From: Clostridiales bacterium | Lineage (GTDB): Bacteria > Bacillota > Clostridia > Saccharofermentanales > Saccharofermentanaceae | Reading direction: 5' to 3' | NCBI GenBank assembly: GCA_016930475.1 | Contig: JAFGGR010000074.1 | Coordinates: forward strand, 1 to 5,834 | DNA length: 5,834 bases | In this document: positions 1 to 5,416 of the stretch, in pieces | Layout: every line of letters begins with the position of its first letter | Numbering within the stretch: the stretch's first letter is position 1 | Translations under genes and position numbers: made by a program | The notes under the pieces: generated by a model | What the model saw: the letters and a program-made list of their open reading frames with translations, nothing else | Databases searched by the model: none | Told to the model about the DNA's origin: nothing

Positions 1-1392
1 CAATATCTTTCCCCGTACCGGCATGATCGCCTGAAACTCGGCGTCCCGACCCATCTTACAAGCCCCGAGAGCGGAGTCGCCCTCCACGATATAGAGCTCC
101 CGCATCGCGTTATCCCGTGTCCTGCAATCGACGAACTTCTTGACCCGGTTCCCGATGTCGATAGAGCCCATCAGCTTCTTCTTCACATTCAGGCGTGTCT
201 TTTCGGCGTTCTCCCGGCTCCTCTTGTTGATAAGGAGCTGCTCGATGACCTTGTCGGCATCCGTCTTATTCTCGATGAACCAGATCTCGAGCTTTTCGCG
301 GATCAATTCGCTCATGAACTCCTGAATGAATTTGTTGCTGATGGCTTTCTTTGTCTGGTTCTCATAGCTCGTTTGAGTCGAAAAGGAACTCGTCACCAAG
401 ATCAGGCTGTCCATGATGTCCTGAAATGTGATCTTGCTTTCCCCATTCTTGTACTTATCGCGGAGACGGATCTGTCGGTCGATCTCTGCCGTGAATGAAT
501 TGCGTACCGCTTTGTCGGGTGCGCCGCCATGCTCCAGAAAACTGGAGTTGTGGTAATACTCCAGAACATTGAATTCATTGTTGAACGAAAAAGCGATCTG
601 CGCACGCACTTTATAGTCCGGCTTATCCGCGCGATCCCTTCCCTTTCCGATTCCGTCAAAGGAATACGGAGCAGTCAAAGGCGTCTCGCCGCCCAATTCA
701 GCGATGTAACCCAAGATCCCTTCCGGATAGCAGAAGGAAAAATCCTCACCGCTTTCATCATCCTTCAGGACAAAGGTCACGCCGCTGTTAACGACAGCCT
801 GCCTCTTGATGATGGTCTTAAAGGTTTCAAGCGGGATGACGATCTCGGTAAAAACCGCACGGTCGGGCTTCCATTTCTGGATCGTTCCGGTCCTCTTAAA
901 GCGAGTCGGCTCCTTAATAAGTTCCCCGGCAACCTCGCCCTTCTCGAAATGCAGTGAGTATTTGTATCCGTCCCGAAAAACAGTAACGTCGAAAAAATCA
1001 GAGGCGTATTGCGTTGCGCAAGCGCCCAGTCCGTTGAGGCCGAGACTGAATTCATAGTTCTCGCCCGTGTCGTTATTGTATTTACCGCCGGCATATAATT
1101 CGCAGTAGACCAGTTCCCAATTGAAGCGGTCTTCCTTACTGTTGAAGTCCAAGGGGATCCCGCGTCCGAAGTCCTCAACCTGGATCGTTCCGTCCGCGAA
1201 ACGGACCACATCGATCCGGTCGCCGTGCCCTTCCCGTGCTTCGTCGATGGAATTGGAGAGAATCTCGAAAAACGAGTGCTCACACCCCTCCAGTCCGTCG
1301 GAACCGAAGATGACCCCGGGGCGTTTGCGAACCCGGTCCGCTCCCTTAAGTGAAGTGATGCTCTCGTTGTCGTAAACCGATTTCTTGGGCAT
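1..1392 (-). CDS. Type IIA DNA topoisomerase subunit B (GyrB/ParE-like), 3' end cut off by the window
   Basis: This is the ATPase subunit of a type II topoisomerase, which would pair with a GyrA/ParC-like subunit to pass DNA duplexes using ATP. The frame is open from ATG at 1392 to base 1 (464 codons, incomplete). Visible parts, in order: a GHKL ATPase domain with catalytic Glu43 and Asn47 in EILSNSIDEA; the G1 box DFGRG (74-78); the G2 box GLNGLG (118-123); a transducer domain with the QTK loop (346-348) that contacts ATP gamma-phosphate in this family; and the start of the TOPRIM domain with EGDSALGACK (437-446) and then MPVRGKIL. Classical GyrB reads EGDSAGGSAKQGR here, so this belongs to a divergent branch that I associate with a second GyrB/ParE paralogue of Clostridia (recollection, not a search). 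The start is supported by GGGAGG six bases upstream. GyrB versus ParE assignment is not secure; the DxD metal site and C-terminus lie outside the window. Confidence 0.93.
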   Translation of the reverse strand, partial: MPKKSVYDNESITSLKGADRVRKRPGVIFGSDGLEGCEHSFFEILSNSIDEAREGHGDRIDVVRFADGTIQVEDFGRGIPLDFNSKEDRFNWELVYCELYAGGKYNNDTGENYEFSLGLNGLGACATQYASDFFDVTVFRDGYKYSLHFEKGEVAGELIKEPTRFKRTGTIQKWKPDRAVFTEIVIPLETFKTIIKRQAVVNSGVTFVLKDDESGEDFSFCYPEGILGYIAELGGETPLTAPYSFDGIGKGRDRADKPDYKVRAQIAFSFNNEFNVLEYYHNSSFLEHGGAPDKAVRNSFTAEIDRQIRLRDKYKNGESKITFQDIMDSLILVTSSFSTQTSYENQTKKAISNKFIQEFMSELIREKLEIWFIENKTDADKVIEQLLINKRSRENAEKTRLNVKKKLMGSIDIGNRVKKFVDCRTRDNAMRELYIVEGDSALGACKMGRDAEFQAIMPVRGKIL

Positions 1393-1398
1393 GAATGT

Positions 1399-1404
1399 CC
1401 TCCC
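1399..1404 (-). promoter_or_regulatory. Ribosome binding site of the topoisomerase gene
   Basis: The minus strand reads GGGAGG, six bases before ATG at 1392. This fixes the start; no competing in-frame start with a comparable site is seen. Confidence 0.75.
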
Positions 1405-1460
1405 GATGCCGTCATAATGAAGCGAAGCCCGACGATACGGACCTACACAAATAGGTTAAC

Positions 1461-1489
1461 ACAATACCCCATAATTGGGATTCCCACAA
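1461..1489 (-). promoter_or_regulatory. Candidate promoter of the topoisomerase gene
   Basis: On the minus strand a TATTGT -10-like hexamer (1461-1466) lies 17 bp from a weak TTGTGG -35-like hexamer (1484-1489), inside an AT-rich gap. It would give a 5' leader of about 60 nt. Both hexamers match the consensus only partly (4/6 and 3/6). The position is also suggested by symmetric motifs: GTTAAC abuts each outer side and an 11-bp palindrome lies in the spacer. Other AT-rich hexamers between 1500 and 1560 could serve instead. Confidence 0.3.
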
Positions 1490-1596
1490 GTTAACATTAT
1501 TGTTTCATTTTTTGAAAATCAATTGTTTATATTAGAAAATCTCGCTTTATAAAATATCTGTAGCCACTCGTTCGGTTTACCGGACAATGTCGATGA

Positions 1597-1677
1597 GAAA
1601 AGGACATTTTCCGCCGGAGTTCCGCAGAACCGCTATGCGGTTCGAGGACCTGTTTGACGCCGGAAAATGTCCTTTTC
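1597..1677. repeat. 81-bp nested inverted-repeat element just 3' of tRNA-Arg (possible terminator or small non-autonomous element)
   Basis: Perfect 17-bp terminal arms (1597-1613 and 1661-1677, GAAAAGGACATTTTCCG and its complement) enclose a second perfect hairpin near the middle: GAACCGC (1627-1633), a TAT loop, and GCGGTTC (1637-1643). Each outer arm can also fold alone, because GAAAA and TTTTC flank five bases in both. The element starts six bases beyond the encoded CCA of tRNA-Arg. On the minus strand the 3' arm ends in CCTTTTC and is followed by TCATCG, so there is no proper U tract outside the stem. It could end tRNA transcription, guide 3' processing, or be a dispersed MITE/REP-like repeat. 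No protein-coding potential is credible here. Confidence 0.8.
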
Positions 1678-1683
1678 GACTAT

Positions 1684-1760
1684 TGGCGAGCCTAGGAGGA
1701 CTCGAACCTCCGACCCACAGCTTAGAAGGCTGTTGCTCTATCCAACTGAGCTATAGACCC
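1684..1760 (-). tRNA. tRNA-Arg (anticodon TCT)
   Basis: The 77-nt cloverleaf is complete. The acceptor GGGTCTA pairs with TAGGCTC through Watson-Crick and G-U pairs. The D arm is GCTC/GAGC. The anticodon arm is ACAGC-CTTCTAA-GCTGT with anticodon TCT. The variable loop is five bases. The T arm is GGAGG-TTCGAGT-CCTCC, followed by discriminator G and an encoded CCA. It reads AGA, and AGG by wobble. It is the distal gene of a two-tRNA unit, 36 nt after tRNA-Gly on the same strand, with no promoter recognised between them. Confidence 0.96.
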
Positions 1761-1769
1761 ATGATGTCA

Positions 1770-1791
1770 ATGGCGGCCATATGGCCGCCAT
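1770..1791. repeat. Perfect 22-bp palindrome between the two tRNA genes
   Basis: The sequence ATGGCGGCCAT is followed directly by ATGGCCGCCAT, its exact reverse complement, and fills most of the 36-nt spacer. In RNA it could form a GC-rich hairpin with a few central bases as loop. No U tract follows on either strand, so it does not look like an intrinsic terminator. A role in processing of the tRNA precursor is inferred. Confidence 0.75.
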
Positions 1792-1796
1792 CGAAT

Positions 1797-1870
1797 TGGA
1801 GCGGGTGATGGGGATCGAACCCACGTGGTCAGCTTGGAAGGCTGAAGTTCTACCATTGAACTACACCCGC
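1797..1870 (-). tRNA. tRNA-Gly (anticodon TCC)
   Basis: The 74-nt cloverleaf is complete. The acceptor is GCGGGTG with CACCCGC, and the D arm is GTTC/GAAC. The anticodon arm is TCAGC-CTTCCAA-GCTGA with anticodon TCC. The variable loop CCAC is short. The T arm is GTGGG-TTCGATC-CCCAT with one G-U pair, followed by discriminator T and an encoded CCA. It reads GGA, and GGG by wobble. It is the promoter-proximal gene of the tRNA pair. Confidence 0.96.
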
Positions 1871-1973
1871 ATATTTTATTCGGAACCGGCGACCCCGAGC
1901 GGTTATTCCGCGAACGGGAAGTTCACTCTTATGATGCGATCATGATGCCGCAACCGAGAAAACTCGCCTAGAC

Positions 1974-2002
1974 ATAATACAACACCGTTCGTTTCTTGTC
2001 CA
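1974..2002 (-). promoter_or_regulatory. Promoter of the tRNA-Gly/tRNA-Arg unit
   Basis: On the minus strand TGGACA (-35, 1997-2002, 5/6 match) and TATTAT (-10, 1974-1979, 5/6 match) are separated by exactly 17 bp, a good vegetative sigma-factor promoter. Transcription would start near 1967, leaving about 97 nt before tRNA-Gly. That leader (1871-1967) has no ORF of note but holds an imperfect hairpin at 1894-1918. Confidence 0.65.
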
Positions 2003-2049
2003 TAGTAACCGGAACCCTTCATCCGTTAAATTCACCGATCCCTCTTGTT

Positions 2050-2085
2050 GAATAAAAAGAGAACACAAGTGACTCGTGTTCTCTT
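2050..2085 (-). terminator. Intrinsic terminator of the SH3 lipoprotein gene
   Basis: On the minus strand a 10-bp perfect stem, AAGAGAACAC with GTGTTCTCTT and a nine-base loop, runs directly into a TTTTTATT tract. It lies about 55 bases after the stop codon of the lipoprotein gene. The plus-strand side lacks a T tract, so it acts in one direction only. Confidence 0.88.
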
Positions 2086-2140
2086 CCGTAATTGCGATTA
2101 CGATGCGGGCCTGTGCTATTCCGGCAAATCAAAGCTATTC

Positions 2141-2584
2141 CTAATCCGCCGGCTTGGTCTCCGATAAATACTCTCCGGATACGTAATAGCCCCCGTCTTC
2201 CAATTTAAACCAGTCATTGCCCGTCTTGGCCACTACGACGACCTGCATACCGCGGGTCAACGCGGCGACCTGATCGTATTGAGTTCCGGGGCCTTTGCGA
2301 ACACGCAGAAAATCAGAGGAAATATTGACATACTTCGGCAGAGGATTGGTAAGCAAATTCTCTGTCCAATCGATCTCCTCGTCATTACTCGGAAGCGTGC
2401 CGCGGATAATGCTCAGGACCGTCGTCGGCGTGGTGTCCGCAGGCGGAGTGGTCGTGGCGGTTGCCTTCGAGGTCATCTTCGTCTCGGGTCGGTCGTTATC
2501 CTTATCTCCGCATGCAGCCAGAGCAAAAACACATCCGAATACGAGAACCAGTGCAATTATTTTCTTGATCGCGTTCACAGACAT
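2141..2584 (-). CDS. Small secreted lipoprotein with one bacterial SH3 (SH3b) domain
   Basis: This 147-residue protein starts with a lipoprotein signal peptide: Lys7-Lys8, a hydrophobic stretch (9-24) and the lipobox LAAC with Cys25 as the lipidation site. A low-complexity Thr/Pro/Asp-rich linker (about 30-57) follows. The C-terminal part (about 84-141) fits an SH3b domain, with LRVRKGPG (93-100), a run of beta-strand residues VVVV, NDWFKL around Trp125, and YVSGEYL near the end. It would be anchored outside the membrane. SH3b domains often bind peptidoglycan or cell-wall ligands, but no catalytic domain is attached, so the role is unknown. The ATG at 2584 is supported by AAAGGAG upstream. 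The gene has its own promoter and terminator and appears monocistronic. Confidence 0.9.
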   Translation of the reverse strand: MSVNAIKKIIALVLVFGCVFALAACGDKDNDRPETKMTSKATATTTPPADTTPTTVLSIIRGTLPSNDEEIDWTENLLTNPLPKYVNISSDFLRVRKGPGTQYDQVAALTRGMQVVVVAKTGNDWFKLEDGGYYVSGEYLSETKPAD

Positions 2585-2593
2585 ATGACTACT

Positions 2594-2600
2594 CTCCTTT
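2594..2600 (-). promoter_or_regulatory. Ribosome binding site of the SH3 lipoprotein gene
   Basis: The minus strand reads AAAGGAG, about nine bases before ATG at 2584. This supports that start, which also places the signal peptide at the N-terminus. Confidence 0.75.
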
Positions 2601-2639
2601 GAACGATGAGTCCCAAAACGGATGCTTCATATCAAATCA

Positions 2640-2669
2640 ATCATACATATTATAGCGCCATTTTGTCAA
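2640..2669 (-). promoter_or_regulatory. Promoter of the SH3 lipoprotein gene
   Basis: The minus strand has a perfect TTGACA -35 (2664-2669), an 18-bp spacer and TATGAT as -10 (2640-2645, 5/6). A perfect TATAAT (2649-2654) lies inside the spacer, too close to this -35 to pair with it. Expected initiation is near 2633, giving a leader of about 50 nt. Confidence 0.65.
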
Positions 2670-2693
2670 AACAAAAACGGAAAAGCGAAAAAG

Positions 2694-3296
2694 TTACCGG
2701 ATTATCTCGGGATTGAAATAATTGTCGTTAATTAGCGCGTACATATAATGGTCCTCCCATTTGCCGTTGATCGCCATATATTTCCCGGACAAGCCCGACC
2801 GAACAAAACCGCAACGCTCGATGGTCTTTATGGATCTTTCGTTTCGGGGCATGATGTCCGCCTGGATGCGATGCATCTTCCAAGTCGAAAACATATATCG
2901 GCACGCGCAAATGATCGCCTCCGCCATGTATCCCTTGCCGACCTCGTCCTTGTCCAGGTGGTAGCCCATCAGGCAAGACTGTAACGCGCCCCGGATGATA
3001 CCGGAAAAAGCAAGTCTTCCGATGATCCGGTCCGGGTCCGACTGCTTGATCAGCCAGAAGCCGCACTGGCTCTTATCAAAGAATGCGTTCATATCGGATC
3101 TCAGATATTGCTTCTGGATATACGTCGTGTAATAGGCGTCCTGATGAAGCTGGTGAAAAGGCTCGTGAAAAACCCGGTTACGAGCCAGATAATCCGTGAC
3201 TTTATCGGCGGCGGAAGGCGACAGGACCGAAAGGATCAATCGGTCGGAACGAAGATCGAAAACCGATCTGATCGAATTGGATGGTTTGATGAACAC
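2694..3296 (-). CDS. GNAT-family N-acetyltransferase, RimJ/RimL type
   Basis: This 200-residue protein fits the GNAT fold of the RimJ/RimL (Acetyltransf_3-like) group, which moves acetyl from acetyl-CoA to a protein N-terminus or small amine. The N-terminal strand RLILSVLSP (19-27) matches the usual start of the domain. IIGRLAFSGI (91-100) is a core strand. GYHLDKDEVGKGYMAEAI (111-128) carries the acetyl-CoA pyrophosphate-binding VGKGY loop. HRIQADIMPRNERSIKTIERCGF (142-164) is the family-typical motif with Asn152 and the CGF end. INGKWEDHYMYAL (176-188) closes the domain. Substrate cannot be read from sequence. The start is GTG at 3296: an in-frame TGA lies just upstream and no ATG occurs before residue 69. 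Only a weak GGTGAT-like ribosome site precedes it. The gene is divergent from nadE and lies 109 nt ahead of the lipoprotein gene, with no hairpin terminator seen between them. Confidence 0.9.
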   Translation of the reverse strand: MFIKPSNSIRSVFDLRSDRLILSVLSPSAADKVTDYLARNRVFHEPFHQLHQDAYYTTYIQKQYLRSDMNAFFDKSQCGFWLIKQSDPDRIIGRLAFSGIIRGALQSCLMGYHLDKDEVGKGYMAEAIICACRYMFSTWKMHRIQADIMPRNERSIKTIERCGFVRSGLSGKYMAINGKWEDHYMYALINDNYFNPEIIR

Positions 3297-3326
3297 TCGA
3301 TCACCGCCGTTTCAATTGATAGAAAG

Positions 3327-3335
3327 ATTATATCA
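3327..3335 (-). promoter_or_regulatory. Extended -10 promoter of the GNAT gene
   Basis: The minus strand reads TGATATAAT: a perfect TATAAT (3327-3332) with the TGN extension (3333-3335). No good -35 lies 16-18 bp away, which fits an extended -10 promoter. Initiation would be near 3320, leaving a short leader of about 25 nt before the GTG. Confidence 0.5.
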
Positions 3336-3363
3336 CAACCCGGAGTGACCGGAGCAGTGTCCC

Positions 3364-3396
3364 GTTTGTCTAAATGATGTATAATATTTATCAAAC
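3364..3396 (+). promoter_or_regulatory. nadE -10 region inside an imperfect inverted repeat (possible operator)
   Basis: A perfect TATAAT (3380-3385) precedes nadE by about 55 nt. The -35 zone (around 3357-3363) is weak, so an activator or another site may matter. The hexamer sits inside an imperfect inverted repeat: GTTTG and TAAAT on the left (3364-3368, 3371-3375), ATTTA and CAAAC on the right (3386-3390, 3392-3396). The arms differ by one extra base. Overlap with the -10 is where a repressor would bind; no known NAD-related operator was matched. Confidence 0.35.
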
Positions 3397-3424
3397 AAAG
3401 GTCCGCAAACCACTGCTCGGCTTC

Positions 3425-3430
3425 GGGAGG
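3425..3430 (+). promoter_or_regulatory. Ribosome binding site deciding the nadE start
   Basis: GGGAGG lies nine bases before ATG at 3440. The upstream in-frame ATGs at 3374 and 3377 lack such a site and overlap the -10 region, so 3440 is preferred. Confidence 0.75.
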
Positions 3431-3439
3431 AACTCATTC

Positions 3440-5359
3440 ATGGAATACGGTTATATCCGCGTTTGCGCGTGCACTCCTGCTCTTTCTTTATCCGATCCCG
3501 CTTCGAATGCGAAGGAACTGGTTTCCTGCGTCGCAAAAGCGCACGAACTCGGGGCATCCGTAGCGGTCTTTCCGGAAATGAGTATCACCGGATACACGTG
3601 CGGCGATTTGTTCGGGCAGCAGAGATTGCGCGCCTTGGCAGAAGACGCTCTGGTAACGTTGGTCGATCAGACCCGGCGGTTCCCAGTATTATTTGCCGTA
3701 GGGCTTCCTCTGATGGTCGGATCCAAGCTTTTCAACTGTGCGGCTGTCGTATGTATGGGCAACATCCTGGGATTTGTCCCCAAGCGGAATCTTCCGAACT
3801 TCGGCGAGTTCTACGAACGCCGCCACTTTTCGAGCGGCCCTTTGGGTGGCACAGTGACCTTTAAGGGTCAATCATATCCGTTTGGGACCGATCAGATCTT
3901 TGTCTGTAAAAGCATCCCCAACCTTCGCGTCGCACTGGAGATTTGCGAGGATCTTTTCGTACCCGCGCCTCCCTCCTCCAAGCATGCCGTATACGGCGCG
4001 ACGGTGATTTTGAATCTTTCCGCCAGTGATGAGCTCGTGACCAAGGCCGATTACAGAAGAAACCTCTTGCGTGTACAGTCGGCGCGATCGATTTGCGCTT
4101 ATGTTTATGCGGACGCGGGTTTCGGAGAATCGACGACGGATATGGTCTTTGCCGGACATAATTTGATCGCCGAGAACGGCTTGATCCTCGGGGAGTCGCC
4201 GCTTTTCTCCGAGGAGATCATATATCGGGACATCGACCTCGACTTGCTGGTCCAGGATCGGATCCGGCAGTCCACCTTCCCCGCACGAACGATCGAATTT
4301 CCGGAGTCCGATTACCGGATTACTGAATTTGATATCCCGCAACCGTTTTTCGAGTTTCAAAGGACGATCTCCCGTTACCCGTTCGTTCCGCCGGACGAAA
4401 CGGAGCTAAGCACGCGATGCGAGACCATCCTGTCCATCCAGGCGGCAGGACTGGCCCGCAGAATGGCGCACACCGGTATGCGGGACGCGGTCATCGGGCT
4501 CTCGGGCGGCCTCGATTCCACGCTGGCCTTTCTGGTCACCGTACGCGCGTTTAAAATGCTTTCATTGCCGGCGGAAGGGATCCACGCGATCACGATGCCC
4601 GGCTTCGGTACGACCGATCGAACGCTCGCGAACGCGATCCGTCTTGCACGTGATAGCGGAGCTGATTTACGCGAGATCGACATCAGAGCCTCCGTGTCGC
4701 AACACTTTTCGGACATCGGACACGATCCGAACGACCAGGGTGTCACTTATGAGAACGCTCAAGCGCGGGAGCGCACTCAGATCCTCATGGATATTGCCAA
4801 CTCGGTCGGCGGCCTGGTCATCGGGACCGGCGATTTGTCCGAGATCGCGATCGGGTGGTCAACCTATAACGGCGACCATATGTCAATGTATGCCGTTAAC
4901 TCATCCGTGCCGAAAACTCTGATCCGGAGCCTTATACGCTACCTGATCATCGACGCGGGCCCGGAGGAGGCGGCACTGCTTACCGATATTCTGGACACGC
5001 CGCCCAGCCCTGAACTTCTGCCTCACGACAACAACCGGATCACTCAGGTCACCGAGGATATCATCGGCCCGTATGAACTGCATGATTTCTTCCTGTATTA
5101 CCTCGTACGTTACGGCTTTTCGCCGCGGAAAATCGTTTTCATGGCACAACATGCCTTCACCGGTGTATATGAACGCGCGGTGATCATTCGATGGATGAAG
5201 GTGTTCCTGAAACGGTTCTTCTCTCAGCAGTTCAAGCGTTCCTGTATGCCCGACGGCCCGAAAATCGGCTCGGTCTGCCTCTCACCCAGAGCCGACTGGC
5301 GCATGCCGAGCGACGCGGCGGTCAACGCGTGGCTGACCGACTTGGACGGGGCGGATTGA
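3440..5359 (+). CDS. nadE: Glutamine-dependent NAD+ synthetase
   Basis: This enzyme makes NAD+ from deamido-NAD+ (nicotinic acid adenine dinucleotide), ATP and ammonia from glutamine, the last step of NAD synthesis, in the cytoplasm. The 639 residues match the long two-domain form. The N-terminal nitrilase-type glutaminase has the full triad: Glu46 in FPEMSITGYTCGD, Lys115 in PKRNLPNFGEFYE and Cys169 in LEICEDLF. The C-terminal synthetase domain has the ATP pyrophosphatase loop SGGLDS (355-360), GTGDLSE (462-468), the following NGDHMSMYAVNSSVPKTLI segment and a conserved C-terminus with FFSQQFKRS (593-601) and DWRMPSDA. No key residue is missing. The start at 3440 removes 22 residues of an upstream in-frame extension that overlaps the promoter. 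The gene is transcribed alone, divergent from the GNAT gene, and ends at a shared bidirectional terminator. Confidence 0.97.
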   Translation: MEYGYIRVCACTPALSLSDPASNAKELVSCVAKAHELGASVAVFPEMSITGYTCGDLFGQQRLRALAEDALVTLVDQTRRFPVLFAVGLPLMVGSKLFNCAAVVCMGNILGFVPKRNLPNFGEFYERRHFSSGPLGGTVTFKGQSYPFGTDQIFVCKSIPNLRVALEICEDLFVPAPPSSKHAVYGATVILNLSASDELVTKADYRRNLLRVQSARSICAYVYADAGFGESTTDMVFAGHNLIAENGLILGESPLFSEEIIYRDIDLDLLVQDRIRQSTFPARTIEFPESDYRITEFDIPQPFFEFQRTISRYPFVPPDETELSTRCETILSIQAAGLARRMAHTGMRDAVIGLSGGLDSTLAFLVTVRAFKMLSLPAEGIHAITMPGFGTTDRTLANAIRLARDSGADLREIDIRASVSQHFSDIGHDPNDQGVTYENAQARERTQILMDIANSVGGLVIGTGDLSEIAIGWSTYNGDHMSMYAVNSSVPKTLIRSLIRYLIIDAGPEEAALLTDILDTPPSPELLPHDNNRITQVTEDIIGPYELHDFFLYYLVRYGFSPRKIVFMAQHAFTGVYERAVIIRWMKVFLKRFFSQQFKRSCMPDGPKIGSVCLSPRADWRMPSDAAVNAWLTDLDGAD

Positions 5360-5380
5360 TCTCTTTTTACTACAGAAAAT

Positions 5381-5416
5381 AAAACCGGCCATTCATCGAA
5401 TGACCGGTTTCTTTTA
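5381..5416. terminator. Bidirectional intrinsic terminator between nadE and the convergent gene
   Basis: The stem pairs AAACCGG with CCGGTTT (5382-5388, 5404-5410) and CATTC with GAATG (5390-5394, 5398-5402), with one C-A mismatch and a three-base loop ATC. On the plus strand it is followed by CTTTTA and on the minus strand by TTTTATTTTC within and after the stem. It lies 21 bases after the nadE stop and touches the stop codon of the minus-strand gene, so it can end both transcripts. Confidence 0.85.

Noticed and set aside
777..1415. 212-codon minus-strand frame overlapping the topoisomerase gene
   Set aside because: It is out of frame with a protein showing unmistakable GHKL ATPase motifs, and its product is Arg/Ser/Thr-rich, as expected of a shadow frame.
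1597..1677. CRISPR repeat unit or transposon end
   Set aside because: There is only one copy with inverted arms, no direct repeats with spacers, no transposase, and no clear target-site duplication next to the arms.
1587..1808. 73-codon plus-strand frame crossing the inverted-repeat element and tRNA-Arg
   Set aside because: It lies antisense to a clear tRNA and covers structured noncoding DNA; it is an accidental open frame.
2279..2602. Plus-strand frames (107 and 97 codons) opposite the SH3 lipoprotein gene
   Set aside because: The minus strand has a lipobox, SH3 domain, promoter, ribosome site and terminator; the plus-strand frames have none of these.
2649..2669. TTGACA paired with the perfect TATAAT upstream of the lipoprotein gene
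   Set aside because: The spacing is only nine bases, too short for one promoter; TATGAT at 18 bp is the better partner.
3374..3439. Upstream start of nadE at 3374 or 3377
   Set aside because: It would begin beside the TATAAT box and inside the inverted repeat, lacks a ribosome site, and adds residues not typical of the family; the ATG at 3440 has GGGAGG.
3872..4360. 162-codon minus-strand frame inside nadE
   Set aside because: It is wholly antisense to the conserved NAD synthetase coding sequence, with no ribosome site or recognisable domain.
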